Shown piece after piece: positions 1 through 13,450 of a stretch of DNA of 64,000 nucleotides. The notes under the pieces were generated by a model. It worked only from the letters and a program-made list of their open reading frames with translations. It did not search any database and had not been told where the DNA came from. Location of the stretch: the NCBI GenBank assembly GCA_019925795.1, contig CM034304.1:5023471-5087470 (forward strand), in the 5' to 3' direction. Made by a program: the position numbers and the translations under genes. The stretch is from Dendrobium chrysotoxum (lineage: Eukaryota > Streptophyta > Magnoliopsida > Asparagales > Orchidaceae). How positions within the stretch are numbered: position 1 is the stretch's first letter; each line of letters starts with the position of its first letter.

Positions 1-294
1 AATTAACATCTTAAAAGATGTATGGTTACTTAATAGAAGAATGCATAGATGGCCCGTGACTGGTAATGTAACTGAACTCCATGGAAAAAGGTTTTATTCC
101 TAATAGATGAAGAAGGAAAATAGGATAAGGAGGTTCTAAAAAAACATTTCTCTGAAGAAATGGAAGGGTTGAATCCACAGATATCTATTGGAATAGATGA
201 TGAAGAAGATAGTGTTGAATTAATCAAAACAGACACAGGTAGATGGATCACATCATTATCTTATGAAGCTAATTGTCAAGTTTAAGAAGGAAAT

Positions 295-504
295 ATGAGA
301 GACCTGAAATGGATGAAAAAACTTAAAGTTCCTCAAAGGGAGTTCTTATTTTGGTGGAGACTATTAAATGATGCACTATCGACTAATATGTGGTTAAATC
401 ATAAAAAATTACATTGTAACAATAATTGTCCGAGGGGATGTCAAGTTCCTGAAAATAGAGAGCATGTAGCAATAGGTTGTTCTAAATTATTAGAAGTGCT
501 GTAG
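295..504 (+). pseudogene. LINE reverse-transcriptase zinc-binding domain (zf-RVT) remnant
   Basis: An open stretch of 69 codons ending in TAG. It shows the zf-RVT pattern: a WMKKLKVPQREFLFWWRLL segment, then ALSTNMWLNHKKL, then a C-x4-C...H-x5-C arrangement (NNNCPRGCQVPENREHVAIGC, read in parts). In intact plant L1 elements this domain sits at the C-terminal end of the ORF2 protein, between reverse transcriptase and RNase H. The same frame upstream of 295 carries a recognisable but stop-containing extension. It is a fragment of a dead LINE, not a host gene. Confidence 0.7.
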
Positions 505-768
505 ATATTAAGGCAATGGGGAATAAACGTACCAAAATTTCAAAGTATGGAGCAAAGCTGCGAGGAACTGGAGAAGGTAGGAAGAATGAGATGTGGTCTT
601 GCAAGAATATATATTGCAGCTATTTAACAAAACTGGAAATTTAGAAATATGGTGAAGCATGGAAAAGTTACTCCGTCTTCATCATAAATAGCAGCAAAAA
701 TATTATCAACCTATTCTTGTTTACATTCATTACCAATCGAGAAGAACTAGAACACCAATCAGCATTCA

Positions 769-1290
769 ATGCTATTTAAAGGTTGGTGTCCCCCACCTGA
801 TGGTTCGATTAAACTGAATGTAGATGCGGGGTTCTTGCGATCAAATTTGGTAGGAATTTCTAGTGTTCTAAGAGATCATAAAGTAAGAATTATGTCTACT
901 TACGGTAAAAAACTAATTCACTGGAATCTTGCTTTTCTGGAGCTAAAGACGATCTTTAATTTTGAAAATTTTATTCAAGACAGGATGCTTGCAAATAAAG
1001 GAATAATAATAGATGGTGATAATGTAAATATCTAGAAGAAACTTCAAAATCACATACGAATGAATTTAGAGAAGATCAATAAAGCTTGAAGGGTGGATCT
1101 CTCTTTTTTAAAAGTTTTTAATAATATTATTTTTCAATTTGTTCCCAGAGATTGTAATAAGGTGACGGATTATTTCTCACATCTTGCCATTTTAGGTGAT
1201 TTTTATTGGGACATTTTTTTAGACACTGAACTTCCATCAAGCTTTGTAGACTTGACCAGGAAGGACTGGGATAGGTCTCTCTTTCTTTAG
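769..1290 (+). pseudogene. LINE RNase H domain (RVT_3 type) remnant
   Basis: One frame covers this interval with two in-frame stops (about 1033 and 1088). The product begins with the plant LINE RNase H signature W-x-PPPDGSIKLNVDAG, whose Asp is the first catalytic acid. It continues with FLELKTI, where the second acidic residue sits, then IIDGDN (third), and ends with FQFVPRDCNKVTDYFSHLA, the usual C-terminal VPR-x-N-x-x-AD-x-LA motif. The domain order after the zinc-binding domain fits an L1 ORF2 C-terminus. The stops make it non-functional. Confidence 0.75.
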
Positions 1291-2149
1291 TTGCTTGAAA
1301 TTTGTTTCCTTTTTTCAGTATTAATACAATATGCATCTTCTTCAAAAAAGAAAGGGATATGCATGACCTCATCGTCCATAGTGGATTCCACAAGACCTAG
1401 TATATTAGGTCTCTGTTGGACACCTATACTGTGAAATAATTATGCTCGCCCACCATACTGTGGTGGCATAAAAAATGGGTAACTCATGCATAGAATGAAT
1501 ATCAAAATGTAGAGAACCACAAGCATTAGCAAAAGGTTCAGAAGGAGTCTATCAGCTAGATTCCTTGACTCTCATCCCATACATCTGACAAGAAACCGTG
1601 TGACAGTTAGTAGTCTGATGTCTGACATCTACTTCATTGTGTGGGCCACTATCAATGACTAGGCTGCCTTGACTTATCAAATCCCTATTGAATGTAGGAT
1701 AGGGAATATAACCATCAATGCTAAGGGTCAATGAGGGAAACAAATAATAAGGAGTATAGATCATCTCATCATTAAAGGAATTAGACTCCACAGTCAAAGA
1801 GGAAGTATAAAGACCCGGAGGAGGAGGAATTTGAATAAAAAAGTTTTTCTCAAGGGGAACTAAATCTCTACCTGGGCCTCTACCACACCATCCCCTACCT
1901 TTACTATCGGAACATTGTGCCCTACTGTAAACTGAAAGGGTGATCCAATATAATATGCAATGTAAACATTTACCTCAATACAAACTCATGATGGACCCGG
2001 TACTAGTTGTCATATAGGATCCTATTCGAGTGACTACATATAACCTTGTATAATACTAGTAGGTCTCACTAGTGACTGTACAGTGGGAGGTCTATGAGCC
2101 TTCAAAGGCATATAGTTCTTAATGTCATTATAAATAGTGACCTCAAGCA

Positions 2150-2560
2150 TGGAAAAAGATTAAGTATCCTTGGGAATGGAATGCTCTATATCATTCCTAA
2201 TATACTTTATACATTGGTGCAATATTAAGGTTACCATCCCTTATTCATGAATACAAGGCTTTCCTAAGATAACCTTGTATGAGATATCTTCTTTGATAAC
2301 TTAAACTTTGCCTCAGTTTAGAGATCTCCAAATTGCAAAGGCAAGGTCATAGACCCTAAAGTATATTGGCTCTGATCATTGAAGCCCTTTAGTATGATCT
2401 TATCTGAAGTAAGCTTCAAATGACCAAGGGAGAGGCTCTCTAGGGTGCAAAAATTTAGGATATTAACTGAAACACCTTGGTCAATGAGGACCCTTTCAAC
2501 TCATGACCATTAACTTTGGCGATGACATATATGGGACGGTTGTGCTCAAACATCCCTAAG
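2150..2560 (-). pseudogene. Gypsy retropepsin (aspartic protease) remnant
   Basis: Translating the minus strand gives VLIDQGVSVNIL, matching the plant gypsy protease active-site block (normally LIDxGSSVNIL; the D-S/T-G triad is here D-Q-G). It is followed by KGFNDQSQYTLGSMTLPL, which matches the usual R/KGF...R...G-x-I-x-LP-L strand. Further on are a stop and a shift, then a VILGRPCIHE-like block before LHQCIKYI. These three blocks in order identify the family well. A frameshift lies just upstream of the active site and several stops follow, so it is dead. Confidence 0.7.
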
Positions 2561-4189
2561 AGAAGATATCGATTTAAGAATGTGATGCTTGGAACTTCTC
2601 TCAAATAGAAATCATCCTAAAAGACTCAGTGGCAAAGAATGCTTGATAAGATTTTGACTATAATAGGGCTTTCATTAAAGTCTCTCTCAAGTCAGAAGAC
2701 ATCATGAGTACATCATAGGCACTGAGAAGGGAAGGGATCTTCCTTAAATGAGCCAACACATTATAATTGACATTCAACTGAGGGCCTTTTCCCTTCTCCT
2801 TAGCCTGTTCTTGAGAAGAAGGGATAAGAACATCCTATTGGGTAATGATATTTTTATTTGTTTCTTTATTACTTTTAGCCATTCTAGGATGAACGACATT
2901 CCCTGAACATAATTGGATATCCTACACTAAGTCCTAGTCAATAGGAGACTCATTTGGTTCAGGGGACATGGCTTGTGTTGGCTATATGGGAAGTGATTGT
3001 TGTGTATTCTCAAACTTATCTCTAGAGTCCATGTAACATTCACCCATATCAATAACAAAAATAGGCTTTTTATACACTTAAACTCTTATTCAGGTGAAAT
3101 ATTATCATTATTATCAAAAATATATAAAGCATGAAAAGAACAAGTGCTAAAAAGTGTATAAGTAGAAGGGGTAAAGGACCAAAAATAGCTAGAATCATCT
3201 TCTTCCATTAATTTATCATCATCATCAATAGGAGAGGGAACAAAAAACCTTCAGCATAAGTGCTAGAAGAGATACCTTCTTCGCTTGTGAAATCACTACA
3301 AATTTCTCCCTCTCATATATCTTTTTAGTACATAAAAGTAAAAAAATGTACTCAGTGGGCACTACAATGAAAGAAGGAGAAGAAATAGGCAAAGTAACTA
3401 AACTGGCAACTGCTGACTTGGCCTATGATGGTCTTCTCTCAAGTACCTCTAAATTCTGTATTACTTATCTGATCCTACTCCTTATCATACAAGAGAGTAC
3501 AAATTCCCACTCTCCCTCAAAACTAAGGGGTTCTCTACTATTACTACTATTACTATCATGTTGACAGTCACACTAACTGGTGCATGTAATCATCAAAATA
3601 ATCTGATCCACCTTACCTCAGGTATATACTAAACCATTGTACTATAAATGAATCTCCCCACTAGTAAATAAACTCTCCACCTTATCCTTGAATATATAAC
3701 AATCCTAAAGGGCATGCCAAATATGCAGGTGGTATGGATAATGTAACGGATGTTCTTTTTGACCTTCTTCTTCTACTCTCTTATTCACCAGGAACATCGT
3801 AATATTTTTCTAAAAAAGAAATTTAAATATTTTTTACACACTTTCCCTTATGAATGGAAATTCCTTGCTAAGTTTCTCTTACAAAATCTACGGACTCTCT
3901 AGAGTCCTGTAGGAGGGTCTAATCTACTGTTGAGCCTATGGTCATGAGTAAAACTATATTAGTGGTTGTACCTAGCTGTGTGTACAATTGTGCCTGTGGT
4001 TATAACAGTGTTGGCCACTGTGGCACTAACCTGACCATGGGCCTCTTATCCCTATCCTAAGACTCGTCCACTTTCTAGAAGATGGTGACCCTGAAAACTC
4101 TTGCCTTTGAGGTTTATGTAGAGGTTGACTCTCAATCGTAAGAGCGACTACAACAGGCATATTGTCTTATAAACTAGTTACCTTAGTCA

Positions 4190-4780
4190 ATAACTTCTAA
4201 AAGGTTTGAATACTTTAACCCTTTAAGTATAGAGAAATAAGACCATCAATATTCTTCAACAAAATCTCAACTGCATGTTGCTCTTAAAACTGAGGCTCGC
4301 TCTTAAGACTAATGTTCCTCCACCTAACAATATAGTTAAGCATGGACTCATAGGGAAACTTCCTAGTCACTACCAACTATAACCAGTGCTCTGTATTGAT
4401 GAAACTTTAAACAAATATTCGCTCAAGCTCTGTAAATATTTGCACTAAATCATTAGGGATATCGACATACCACAAACAAATGCCACCCTAATTAGACTAC
4501 TAATGACTAATCTTAGCATAAGTGTTTCGTTCCCTCAAATATTACAACATATGGCCCGTTACTAAGCCACATACTACTGGGATTCCCTAACCCATCAAAC
4601 TGTCAGAAACATGGAGGGACAAAACTAGCTGGGCATGGATCCCTCTCATACTCTATTAGGTAGGAATGACCTCTACTAAAAACATCTTTAGACTTTCTAG
4701 AGGAAATAGCCTGCTCAACCTTTCATGAGATTATGTCCTAAATCTAACCTAGAGATAAATATACTGGCTAATCTTGTATT
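4190..4780 (-). pseudogene. Gypsy gag (retrotrans_gag) remnant
   Basis: With stops ignored, the minus strand reads KFPYESMLNYIVRWRNISLK followed by a Glu/Gln-rich stretch and ILLKNIDGLISLYLKG. This resembles the retrotransposon gag domain (E-S-x-x-x-Y/F-x-x-RWRN...EILLKNI). It lies upstream of the protease on the same strand, as expected for gag-pol. Many in-frame stops are present. The N-terminal limit is a guess. Confidence 0.5.
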
Positions 4781-6450
4781 AGAGTGCTAAAAGTTATTTC
4801 TACTGTCCCCTAGACCCTGTCAACACTCATATGCTATGTCAATGGAATATGTGGTACTTCCAGCTCATCCCTGGATGTAGTAGGAGTGCCTATATCTAGG
4901 ACCTAATGTATAGCCCCCAATGCTATAAACTGGGTGTTCATCGCCATCATAGCTCTAGCCATCTTAGCCATCATAGTCCACAATAATAAAGCTGTAGAAT
5001 ATATATCAACAAATCGGAGAGGACCTTCCTGTGCTGAAGTGGAAGGTACAACTTCCTCCCTTTGATCCTCCATGCCATCATCTGGCTCTCTTCAATCATC
5101 TGATATACCCCATCTTGTGGCTACAAAAATACCATGGACAGGAATATCCTCATATAACTCTCCTTCTAACAAGACATCCTTGGAGAAGGTCTGATAGAGG
5201 TCCTCATTATAAGGACCCATAGGGGAAGAAATCCTATGGGGACTGGGGGTAGGAATTGACTCTAATCAAGCTACATAATTATCCAATAGAATAACCTTTT
5301 CCTCATCTACAGGACATAACAAGTATCAGGATAACTACTAATCCCAATGAGGGGACTATATTTATCCACTAAGCTACCATAACTATTTATACTTTCTCAA
5401 TAGGCTAGTCTAATTATCGACACCTCAGGACACACCTATTATGATGTGACCTAAAAAAATCTAATCGTGATGGGGAATAACATCCACTAAACCGAGTTCT
5501 GGTCAAACTGGCTATGATTGTGGGAATTATCCATGACAATGTGGATATCATCCAACTATAAAGATATCCGCCTGAGATCTAGCCATTGTAAGCACCCAAC
5601 CATGCAACTAAGAAGATGGTTATCATCTCTGCCAGCTATAGCTCTATCTAGCTAATTATCACTAAAGTAGAGCATTGGTCTGTAAGATCAGATAGAGTAA
5701 CCTCTCCTCACTAACATGACTCCTACCTGCATTGAGATGATAATACTCCTAATCCTATATGTGAGGGCTCTAACAATATTATCCTTAGGGACTCTAGCAC
5801 ATGAAAGGGTAGTGATGATAGGAGGGGCCACCACAATGTGAATAAAGTCCTTCTTATAACTGCTATACACTAGTAGGTAGAAGCATCCTACCTGAACTAA
5901 GTCGATCTCAAGAGCAACTATAACCTCAGGAACATAGGGAACTACTGGTCTATGTGGCTCTCGTTGCAAGAGAAACACCTTCTGCTGCACTGGCTCGTAA
6001 TGAGCCATAGAAACTACCATCTACTGTACACTATCCCTGATGCTGCCAGATGTAGCCTCTTATGTCCTTTCCTTCGAGCCATTCTCCTAAGGCTAGAGGT
6101 GGAGAAAGATGCTACCTTGGAATCAACTGACTAACTGAGTGGCAGAACATGAACTACTCAAAGGATGGGCACTGTGGTTTGCCTAATAGCCTCAAGATAA
6201 GAGAGTTAAGTGAAACAAAAAACTTGATGAGTGGAAGAAGGTGAAGGGAGCGTAGCATGGTGCCCCTTTTCTCCGATGAGGAAGGAGGAGGGGAGACCCG
6301 AGCATGGGAAACCTCCTCTAGAGAAGCTGATGCAGGAACTATCAGTTGTCAGAGCTGAGGGGCTGGATCCATCTAAATAACTGGTACTGTAGGCACAGGT
6401 CACCTGACTGTTAGATCAAGTAGTTGGATAGTGACCTAGGTAGTGGCTGT

Positions 6451-8960
6451 AAAGCCATATGGCACATTGGCTATGCACGGACGAGGACGGGATGAGTAGG
6501 TGCTTAGGATGACTATCAGAAAACTTATCAATCTATTAAATTATTATTTTAGGCCTCCAAAAGGACACTACTCATGGGTATTATAATGCAAATTGCTATG
6601 ATTGTATTATCTGATCAAATAAAATGGTCGTAGATCTTTATGCTCTGTATAAGCATGTAAATAAGAGAGCAGATGGAATTATACATATGATTATCCATAT
6701 CGAATAGAAACTTTTTCCTACACATCTCAATGTATAATAATATGCATAACTTAATAATCAAGTGTTTTCCCTTATTTAATACATCAGGTTGAATGGGATT
6801 TATTTGATATAGGTATTAATTTCCTATAAGCACAAGCCTCCATGGTTAATTACATCATAGGCCTCAACCTAACAATACTCTTGATTAAGGATACTAATTT
6901 ATTATCTTTTAGGTTTAGCACATAATGGGATATATAGGCTCTCCTAATCCAAATGAAGATAGGCTCAATTGGGCTATTCAACATGCAAGGTTCATCTAAT
7001 CACTCAGCCGGTCATAAGAGGAGAAATGTGGAGGGGCCTTATCTCATATGCAGCATGCATAAGAGAAAGATGAAAGCGATGCCATCAGAGTGATGTAGTT
7101 GTGTGGGATTTATAGCATTTGAAGAGAAGAGAATCTACCCAACAATAATGCCCATATTAATATTATATACCATCACCCTCTAACCTTATATCTATAAAGG
7201 ATGTACTATGCACTTGATATTAATGCCCATGACATAACTAATGCAAGACAATGTGAAGGGACTTATAACCTAAATCCCACCAAGGATCTAGGCAGACTTG
7301 TCCTAGATTTACCACCCAGCTTGAAAAGGGGTGACAGCTAAACTCTACTTAGCATCTCAAATATATGTAATCCAATCTTTATAAAAATGCAAGAGTGGTG
7401 GGAGGCATAGAAGGTAAATGGGCCTCAAGCTTGACCATTAATGGTGCTTTGTAAATGCAAACTAAACTATCCCTCTATATTATAATAAAAAATATACATG
7501 CTTTAACTCAAGCTATGCTTTTATGGGTAGGGCTAATCAGAACTAGCCATTAGTCACTATAAATTGATTTGGGTTTGAAATAATAAGTGAATTTTAAAAG
7601 TGACTTACAAGGGATCATCTATTAGTTTTTGAAAAGTGGGTTTATTTTAAATCATATGTTCATTTTTATTTTGTTTAAAGAAAATTTTAACTTTATAGAA
7701 AAATTAACATCCTAAAAGCCTAACGTAGACTACGTCTGAGCCACCCCAAGCAAAATAAAGTAGGAAATCTAGAAAAATAATGCAGTTCCAAAGAACAATT
7801 AGAGTAAACACACTAATCATCAACAAATAAATAAATAAAAAGAGGCCCAAAATGCAACTGGGTTCTATAATACACCCCAGGAAAATAAAAAAGGTAACTG
7901 AGCTCTACCATAATTATAATTTAGCCTAGATCTACACATAAATGAATTTATGTATGGGGTCTTAATCGATCTCCACCTATTTTGGCCTGTTGCCTTCTAA
8001 AATGCCCACACACCTACAAAGCTTTTATAACTAAAATTACACTTTAAAAATAAAAATTACATAATCACCCTACAAAAATTAAGTTAGCACAATTATAGTA
8101 ATAATCACAATATGAAACTCCAAACCTAGTCCTTAGGACCACATTCCCAAGGGATTAGCATTTCTCATTGTACTTATATAAAGCATATTTATAATAATCA
8201 TTTGCATATTTTTTTAATTTCCCTTTGGGAATACGGTTGCTTATAGAAGATATCTCTATAAATATTCCAACCACCTAAGGGCAAGTGCCAACTCATCAAT
8301 CAACAAAATAAAAAATAAGGAAACCATAAATAAACCAAGCCAAAAATACATCATCACATATACAAAGTGTTAAAGAAAGAAAGTGTAAAATGTTATCCTA
8401 GCTACACCCTACCCTATGATGCTTATAAAAAAGTGTCATATCCAGTACCTAAGTGTGTGTAAAATTAGTGTACCTAACTACCTTAAATTAGGTGGGAGAT
8501 TCAAGTTGCAACATCTGGTTAATATTAATTAATTTATTAGCCCTCAAGTTTCTCTTAAGTTATTAGTCATCTTTTGTGAATTAATTAATATTTAGTCTTA
8601 AGATTATAATTATGATCATTAAGTTTTGAAGAGTCTAAGGATATGGGCCCTAACATAAATAATTAAGGGGTGAATGGCTCATCCTCAATCCTACACCTAA
8701 TCAAGGATGAAACAATTAGGAGGTGGCAAGGTCAATTAATCCTTCCTTGGTCATCTAAGACTCGTGGTAAGGCTAATAGGTAACACACTAAGGCGGGCCC
8801 ATTTTCCAACACAAAAAGAAAATCCTAAGCTTCTTATGTCTAAGGTTAGTGGATTTTAAAAGGTGACATAGGAATAGAACACTCACTACTTACGATTATA
8901 TGTGGGTTCTACCTGACTTAAAGTTTAATATTATGGTGTTTAAGGAATAGGGTTGGGCTT
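6451..8960. other. AT-rich intergenic DNA, no gene recognised
   Basis: I looked at both strands and found no recognisable coding region longer than a short chance frame. Codon-like structure is absent and stops are dense. The sequence has the look of old transposon debris, possibly untranslated or LTR sequence of the gypsy copy to its left, but I could not place any terminal repeat. Confidence 0.4.
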
Positions 8961-9038
8961 TTAAGTCTGGTTTTAAATTTCTAAAAGAGGCGATTTATGT
9001 AGATCTTTAAATATTTGTCTCTTAATGCACGAGGTACA

Positions 9039-9600
9039 TGGCATTGTCACAATGGGCAAGAAGACCAAGGCCTCCTTAGAACATGTCACCCCACAGCTCA
9101 AGGTAGTCTAGCCTATATATCTTATGTATATTAAGAGAGAATATACAAAGATGAACATAAATCATACACAGGTTGAGGCACCAAGGTATGGATTGAAGTT
9201 TATTTTCTTTTCTAGTGAGTTTTTTTCCTTGCTTAGAGTTAAAGGATTTTTAGTTTATGGTTTGAATTTTAATGTCTTAATATTTTATTGAGTGTTGGAG
9301 AGTTTATGAGAGAGGGTTTTATCATTTCTATTTTGGTTTTACCTTAATTTCTGTACACTTTAGTTTATAGTTATCTTTGTATTTTTTTTTTATTTTTAAT
9401 TGGATTATTGTTATTTTTTTAAGGTTGTGGTTTAGTTAAGGGGTTTTAATAATTATATAAATTTACATAATTTTTTTTAAAAGTTTTATGATTTTTATGG
9501 TTTTATTGACTATTACCATTAATCATTTTGTGGCATTGTTACAACGGGCATGAGGACTAAGGCCTCTTTAGGACACAATGCCCCACAACTTGAGGTAGTC
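9039..9600. repeat. Direct repeat, about 70 bp, two copies (9039-9108, 9531-9600)
   Basis: Both copies begin TGGCATTGT and run through a CAAGGCCTCCTTAGA / TAAGGCCTCTTTAGG segment to a shared end GAGGTAGTC or AAGGTAGTC. The copies are about 492 bp apart in the same orientation and differ at many positions. The spacer is T-rich. The function is unknown. It may be an internal duplication of an old mobile element. Confidence 0.6.
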
Positions 9601-9640
9601 CTACCTATAAACTCCATTGTTGAATTTTGTAATGTTAGAG

Positions 9641-12600
9641 TTATACATTTTATTAAATTTCATTAATTATTTTTAGCTCTTAAAGTCTTATGAGTTTGAT
9701 GTGAATTTACTCTCCAAACTAAATATAGCGAATGTTATAAAAGTTTCGCTGGTCAGTAATTTTATACTAGCTATTTAAGCAATAATTATCATTATTAAAC
9801 CAGGGTCATGAGGTTTATTTCACCCTTGGTGCTAACTTAATAGCCTCTTAGGCCTAAGGTTCCCAGTAGTTATCTTGTTATTTAATTGATTTTATTTATT
9901 GCTTAATGGATTTTTACTGTGTGATTATCATTATGGTTGGTTTATCATTGATTAAGAATTAGTTACAAGTTTGATAGCTATATTCATCCATTAACTTAGA
10001 TAATTTGATTTTTAATGGTTCATTTTTATTATCATTTGGAGAAAATAAACTTCAAGTAGAAGTTGCTATACTATGTTCATACAATAGAGCTAAACATACT
10101 ACCTAAAAGGGGACATACAATACAATGCCAACCTATAAATCTACCGAATATACTAGAGCCCAAATTTTATTTCATATATATATATATATATTAACATGTT
10201 TATGGAAATTGCATTTGAAAGCATAAAATTGTTAAGAAGTAATTTTTAGTGTTATTTATAATTTTAAGACCCAAAGAAAACTATCCTAGAGGTGCCCGCT
10301 TTGTGTGAAAAGAAGGAGATGTACATGGAAAAATAGGTCGTCCTACACTATATGCCTAGGGTGACCATGAAGGTCTCTAAGGTTCACAGAGGGGGCAAGA
10401 CCTAGCCAACATGGCCAGGACTTCATAGGTGCACTCTCCTAAGGTCAATGACTAAACATCCTACCATTTAACATAGGCTAGGATAGTAAATAGTAGTCTT
10501 GTATGTGCATTAGTATTGCCATTTAGCATACAATGAATTGGTCTATATAAGTTGCAAAAGTTATACCTGACCATGGTGTGTCGGGGCATATCTGAATACC
10601 CTTAGTAGAATGTAGGAGCCATCTCATAAGGCCCCTAGCAAGTGCGCCCTACTAACCGATGTATATGTAAGACCCAACATACCTCGCAAACAAAAAAATA
10701 AAGAGAAAAAGCATGGATGAGAGTAGATACTACTCTACAAGAAAGGGGAATAGATAAACATTTAACTAATAAGCGATTCAATATTCAAATCCATCAAATA
10801 TATGCATGCCACCATTAGAATATGAAAAAATATGAGTGCTTTCTAACATAGAGCGTAAAGAGAGGATATATGTGAATTATAAACAAGATTAATAATTGTG
10901 AAGTATGGAGGAAGGTTACATATAAAGAATATCGATAGACTTAATACGATCACAAACATGTATGGTAACCTTGACATAATACATATGGTCAACAAGAAAA
11001 TGAACATTTGCACTGAATGTATCAACATCATAATTTAAAATTCATGTGAATCAACTTCCCAACAAACTACTTCAATCAATATTGATTAGCCTAATGTATA
11101 TGCGATGGTAAGGCAACAAGTAAACATGTACGTAAGAAAAAGTAGGGTGGAAGATATGTGGAGATGAGCTAAGTGAGGTTTTTTAATATTGAATAACTCA
11201 TCTTAAAGATATTTAACATTCATATTACTTGTCATAGTAAGCTACCTATCCTTTGGAATTCATTAGAAAATATTTAACTCTTGCCAACACCTTTCAATGT
11301 ATATACATACATGATTCATTGAAGGACAAAATTGATGTACATTCTCAATCTAGTCAAAAGTCTTCCATATACATACAATCAAGTAGTCAACATTATGCCA
11401 TATAATCACTACAAAAAAATTTATATTCTACAAGAAATAATAAAGTAAAGGACTAAAATTACATTTGTATGAAGGATATCATGATACTATTAGTCTAAGT
11501 TTGCAAAGTGAATACCTATACACATCCACCTTCTCATTGAACATGTAAACATGACATCTAAAGGAAATAGCATTAAGCATATGTATATATTGTTTTAAAT
11601 TGAACACTAAACTCATGATGCTATAGCTTATGATGAGTTTTATTTTTCAACCATTCAATATAGTTGAACATTGAATCCATATAAGTTTGCAATCAAGATA
11701 TAAAGCATACGAATGCATTTATTCAAGACCTTTTTTTTATCAAATACCTATGAATATGCAGCACAGCTACAGATAAGGGTCTTCTAACATAAACATTATT
11801 AATATAAATTAAATCTACACATGATTATGAAACAAGAATACATAAACTAAGCTCACATTCTAACCACCATTCTTTTGTATATCAAGTAATAAATACATCA
11901 ATGAGCCCTTCAATTTGTTGTCATAGATGGAAAGAATAAAACAGAAATGCACTTGAAAGTTTATCAAAGTGAGTTGGTGAATTAACTAGAGCATGAATTT
12001 AAGTATACATTTCTATAATCATCCAAAAATCCCACAATAATGTAGCTACATGAATGTTTTACACATGATCATCATCACAAGAATGCCTTATGCATGGTCC
12101 TCTTTATATGAATGCTTTATGCGTAGCCATCAACTTTACATGACATGGTATTCAAACTTTTACATTAAAATCCATGAGTGTATACAAGTGGTTAAGTCCA
12201 TGTAGTGAGCTTAAAATATCATGTGATATGTACAAGGGAATGACGCATGAAACAATATAGGGAAGTCCATCAATGTCTTCCCAAAACTATATCGCATATA
12301 AATCAAGGTGTCTAGATATGACAATACATGATGGGTGTGAAGTTGAACCCTCTCTAAAAATATGCTTCATATGATAACCATGCCTATAAATATTAGAAAG
12401 ATAACTATGGTTGAAGTGTAATGCTTGACAAATTCATGTATGTACACGTGACAAACAGAATCCTTGCACCTATAACTTTAATATTTAATATAAAAGATAT
12501 GAAAATCACATTCTCATTTTGTTGAGACCTTTCATAAAATATGTAGCATGCGATACCTAAATGATGAGGGGTTTAAGTGATGACTTGGGCTTAACGTCAC

Positions 12601-13000
12601 ATACATACAAGGCATGGGAGCATTTCACATTCATGCCACAAAGAGAGAAAGAAAACTCATAGATTCTTGCATTATTATATAACACATCTCAATCATGAAT
12701 GAATATATATAACTCATCATATTTAATCCTTTATGAGAAAAATAATAACACAAAAGTCTTAATAAAAATTTATGATAAATGAGTATGTAATAATTTTGAA
12801 AAAAACTTAATAATATGATAACTTTGAGCGCTTAACATAAACCATTGATTTTATAAATTAATGTGACGGAAAGGGGAAGATGGGGAAGGAGAAGAATAAT
12901 AAAATGGAGAAGGAAAAGAAAAATGAAATCAAGGAGCATGGGAAGAAGAAACTTATGAAGATGAAGGAGATCTGAACAAGAAGAGAAATTTGGTAGGAGG
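9641..13000. other. AT-rich intergenic DNA with no recognised gene
   Basis: No coding region is supported here. There is a short (AT)n run at about 10174-10191. The section from about 10,800 to 12,800 is AT-rich with frequent ATGTAT/ACATAT words and no domain in any frame. The 62-codon frame at 10843-11031 (minus) looks like chance. Confidence 0.4.
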
Positions 13001-13003
13001 AGC

Positions 13004-13052
13004 AGAAGAAGAAGAAGAAGAAGAAGAAGAAGAAGAAGAAGAAGAAGAAGAG
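13004..13052 (+). repeat. (GAA)n microsatellite
   Basis: About 16 uninterrupted GAA/AGA units inside a longer purine-rich stretch (12,870-13,090). The reverse strand gives a poly-Phe reading frame that is an artefact of the repeat. Confidence 0.95.
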
Positions 13053-13337
13053 GGGAAGGAAGAAAAACTCACCTACAAATGGGGAGATTAGGCTCAAGGT
13101 TGGTGTTAGCTAAGGAAGAGGAGGCAGGATGTTTGTCTAAGCTGGGCTAGCATGAACAGGAGACAAGAATCGGTCTGACAGGCCAGGGTCAGGAGCGGCT
13201 TCAGAAGTTATACGGGCGTCAGGTTACATAAGAGGGAAGAGGGCATGGACTTCAGCTTGTCCATCTAGGTTGGTTCAAATAGGGAGGCAAAAGAGGGAGG
13301 GTTCCAATTTTGTGCTGGTTGTATAAACCAAGAGGCC

Positions 13338-13388
13338 TGAGAGAGAGAGAGAGAGAGAGAGAGATAGATAGATAGATAGATAGAGAGA
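13338..13388 (+). repeat. Compound (GA)n(GATA)n microsatellite
   Basis: A GA run of about 12 units passes directly into about six GATA units, then into GA/AAGA-rich sequence. Two overlapping minus-strand frames here (13265-13469) are repeat-derived Ser/Leu strings and not genes. Confidence 0.95.
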
Positions 13389-13450
13389 GAAAGAAAGAGG
13401 GGAAGGGAGGTCAAATCCAAGCTCAAAGGGAGCGTAAGAGATATCTTCAT

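Larger units (their letters stand above)
1..1350 (+). mobile_element. L1-type LINE, 3' portion (left end outside window)
   Basis: This is the decayed 3' end of a plant L1-like non-LTR retrotransposon. Reading the plus strand with stops ignored gives the zinc-binding domain that follows reverse transcriptase, then a plant-type RNase H, then a short AT-rich tail ending near 1350 in a run of A with AATACAATA-like sequence. The reverse transcriptase itself would lie left of the window. Several in-frame stops and shifts show the copy is dead. I did not find its target-site duplication because the left end is missing. Confidence 0.75.
1400..6450 (-). mobile_element. Degenerate Ty3/gypsy retrotransposon, gag-protease part
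   Basis: The minus strand carries a heavily mutated gypsy gag followed by a retropepsin, in the expected 5'-to-3' order (gag near 4.2-4.8 kb, protease near 2.15-2.55 kb). No reverse transcriptase or integrase follows before the LINE on the left, so the copy is truncated or rearranged. Minus-strand open stretches at 1552-1797 and 5688-6020 may be parts of the same polyprotein, but I do not recognise domains in them. Borders are approximate and no LTR could be placed. Confidence 0.6.

Noticed and set aside
1127..1393. Minus frame of 88 codons
   Set aside because: Opposite strand of the LINE RNase H remnant, which has clear family motifs.
5031..6403. Short frames on both strands (5031-5222, 5688-6020, 5952-6134, 6206-6403)
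   Set aside because: No domain recognised; they lie in or beside the decayed gypsy region and overlap one another.
12858..13097. Minus-strand 79-codon frame rich in Phe
   Set aside because: Produced by the (GAA)n microsatellite; no protein family resemblance.
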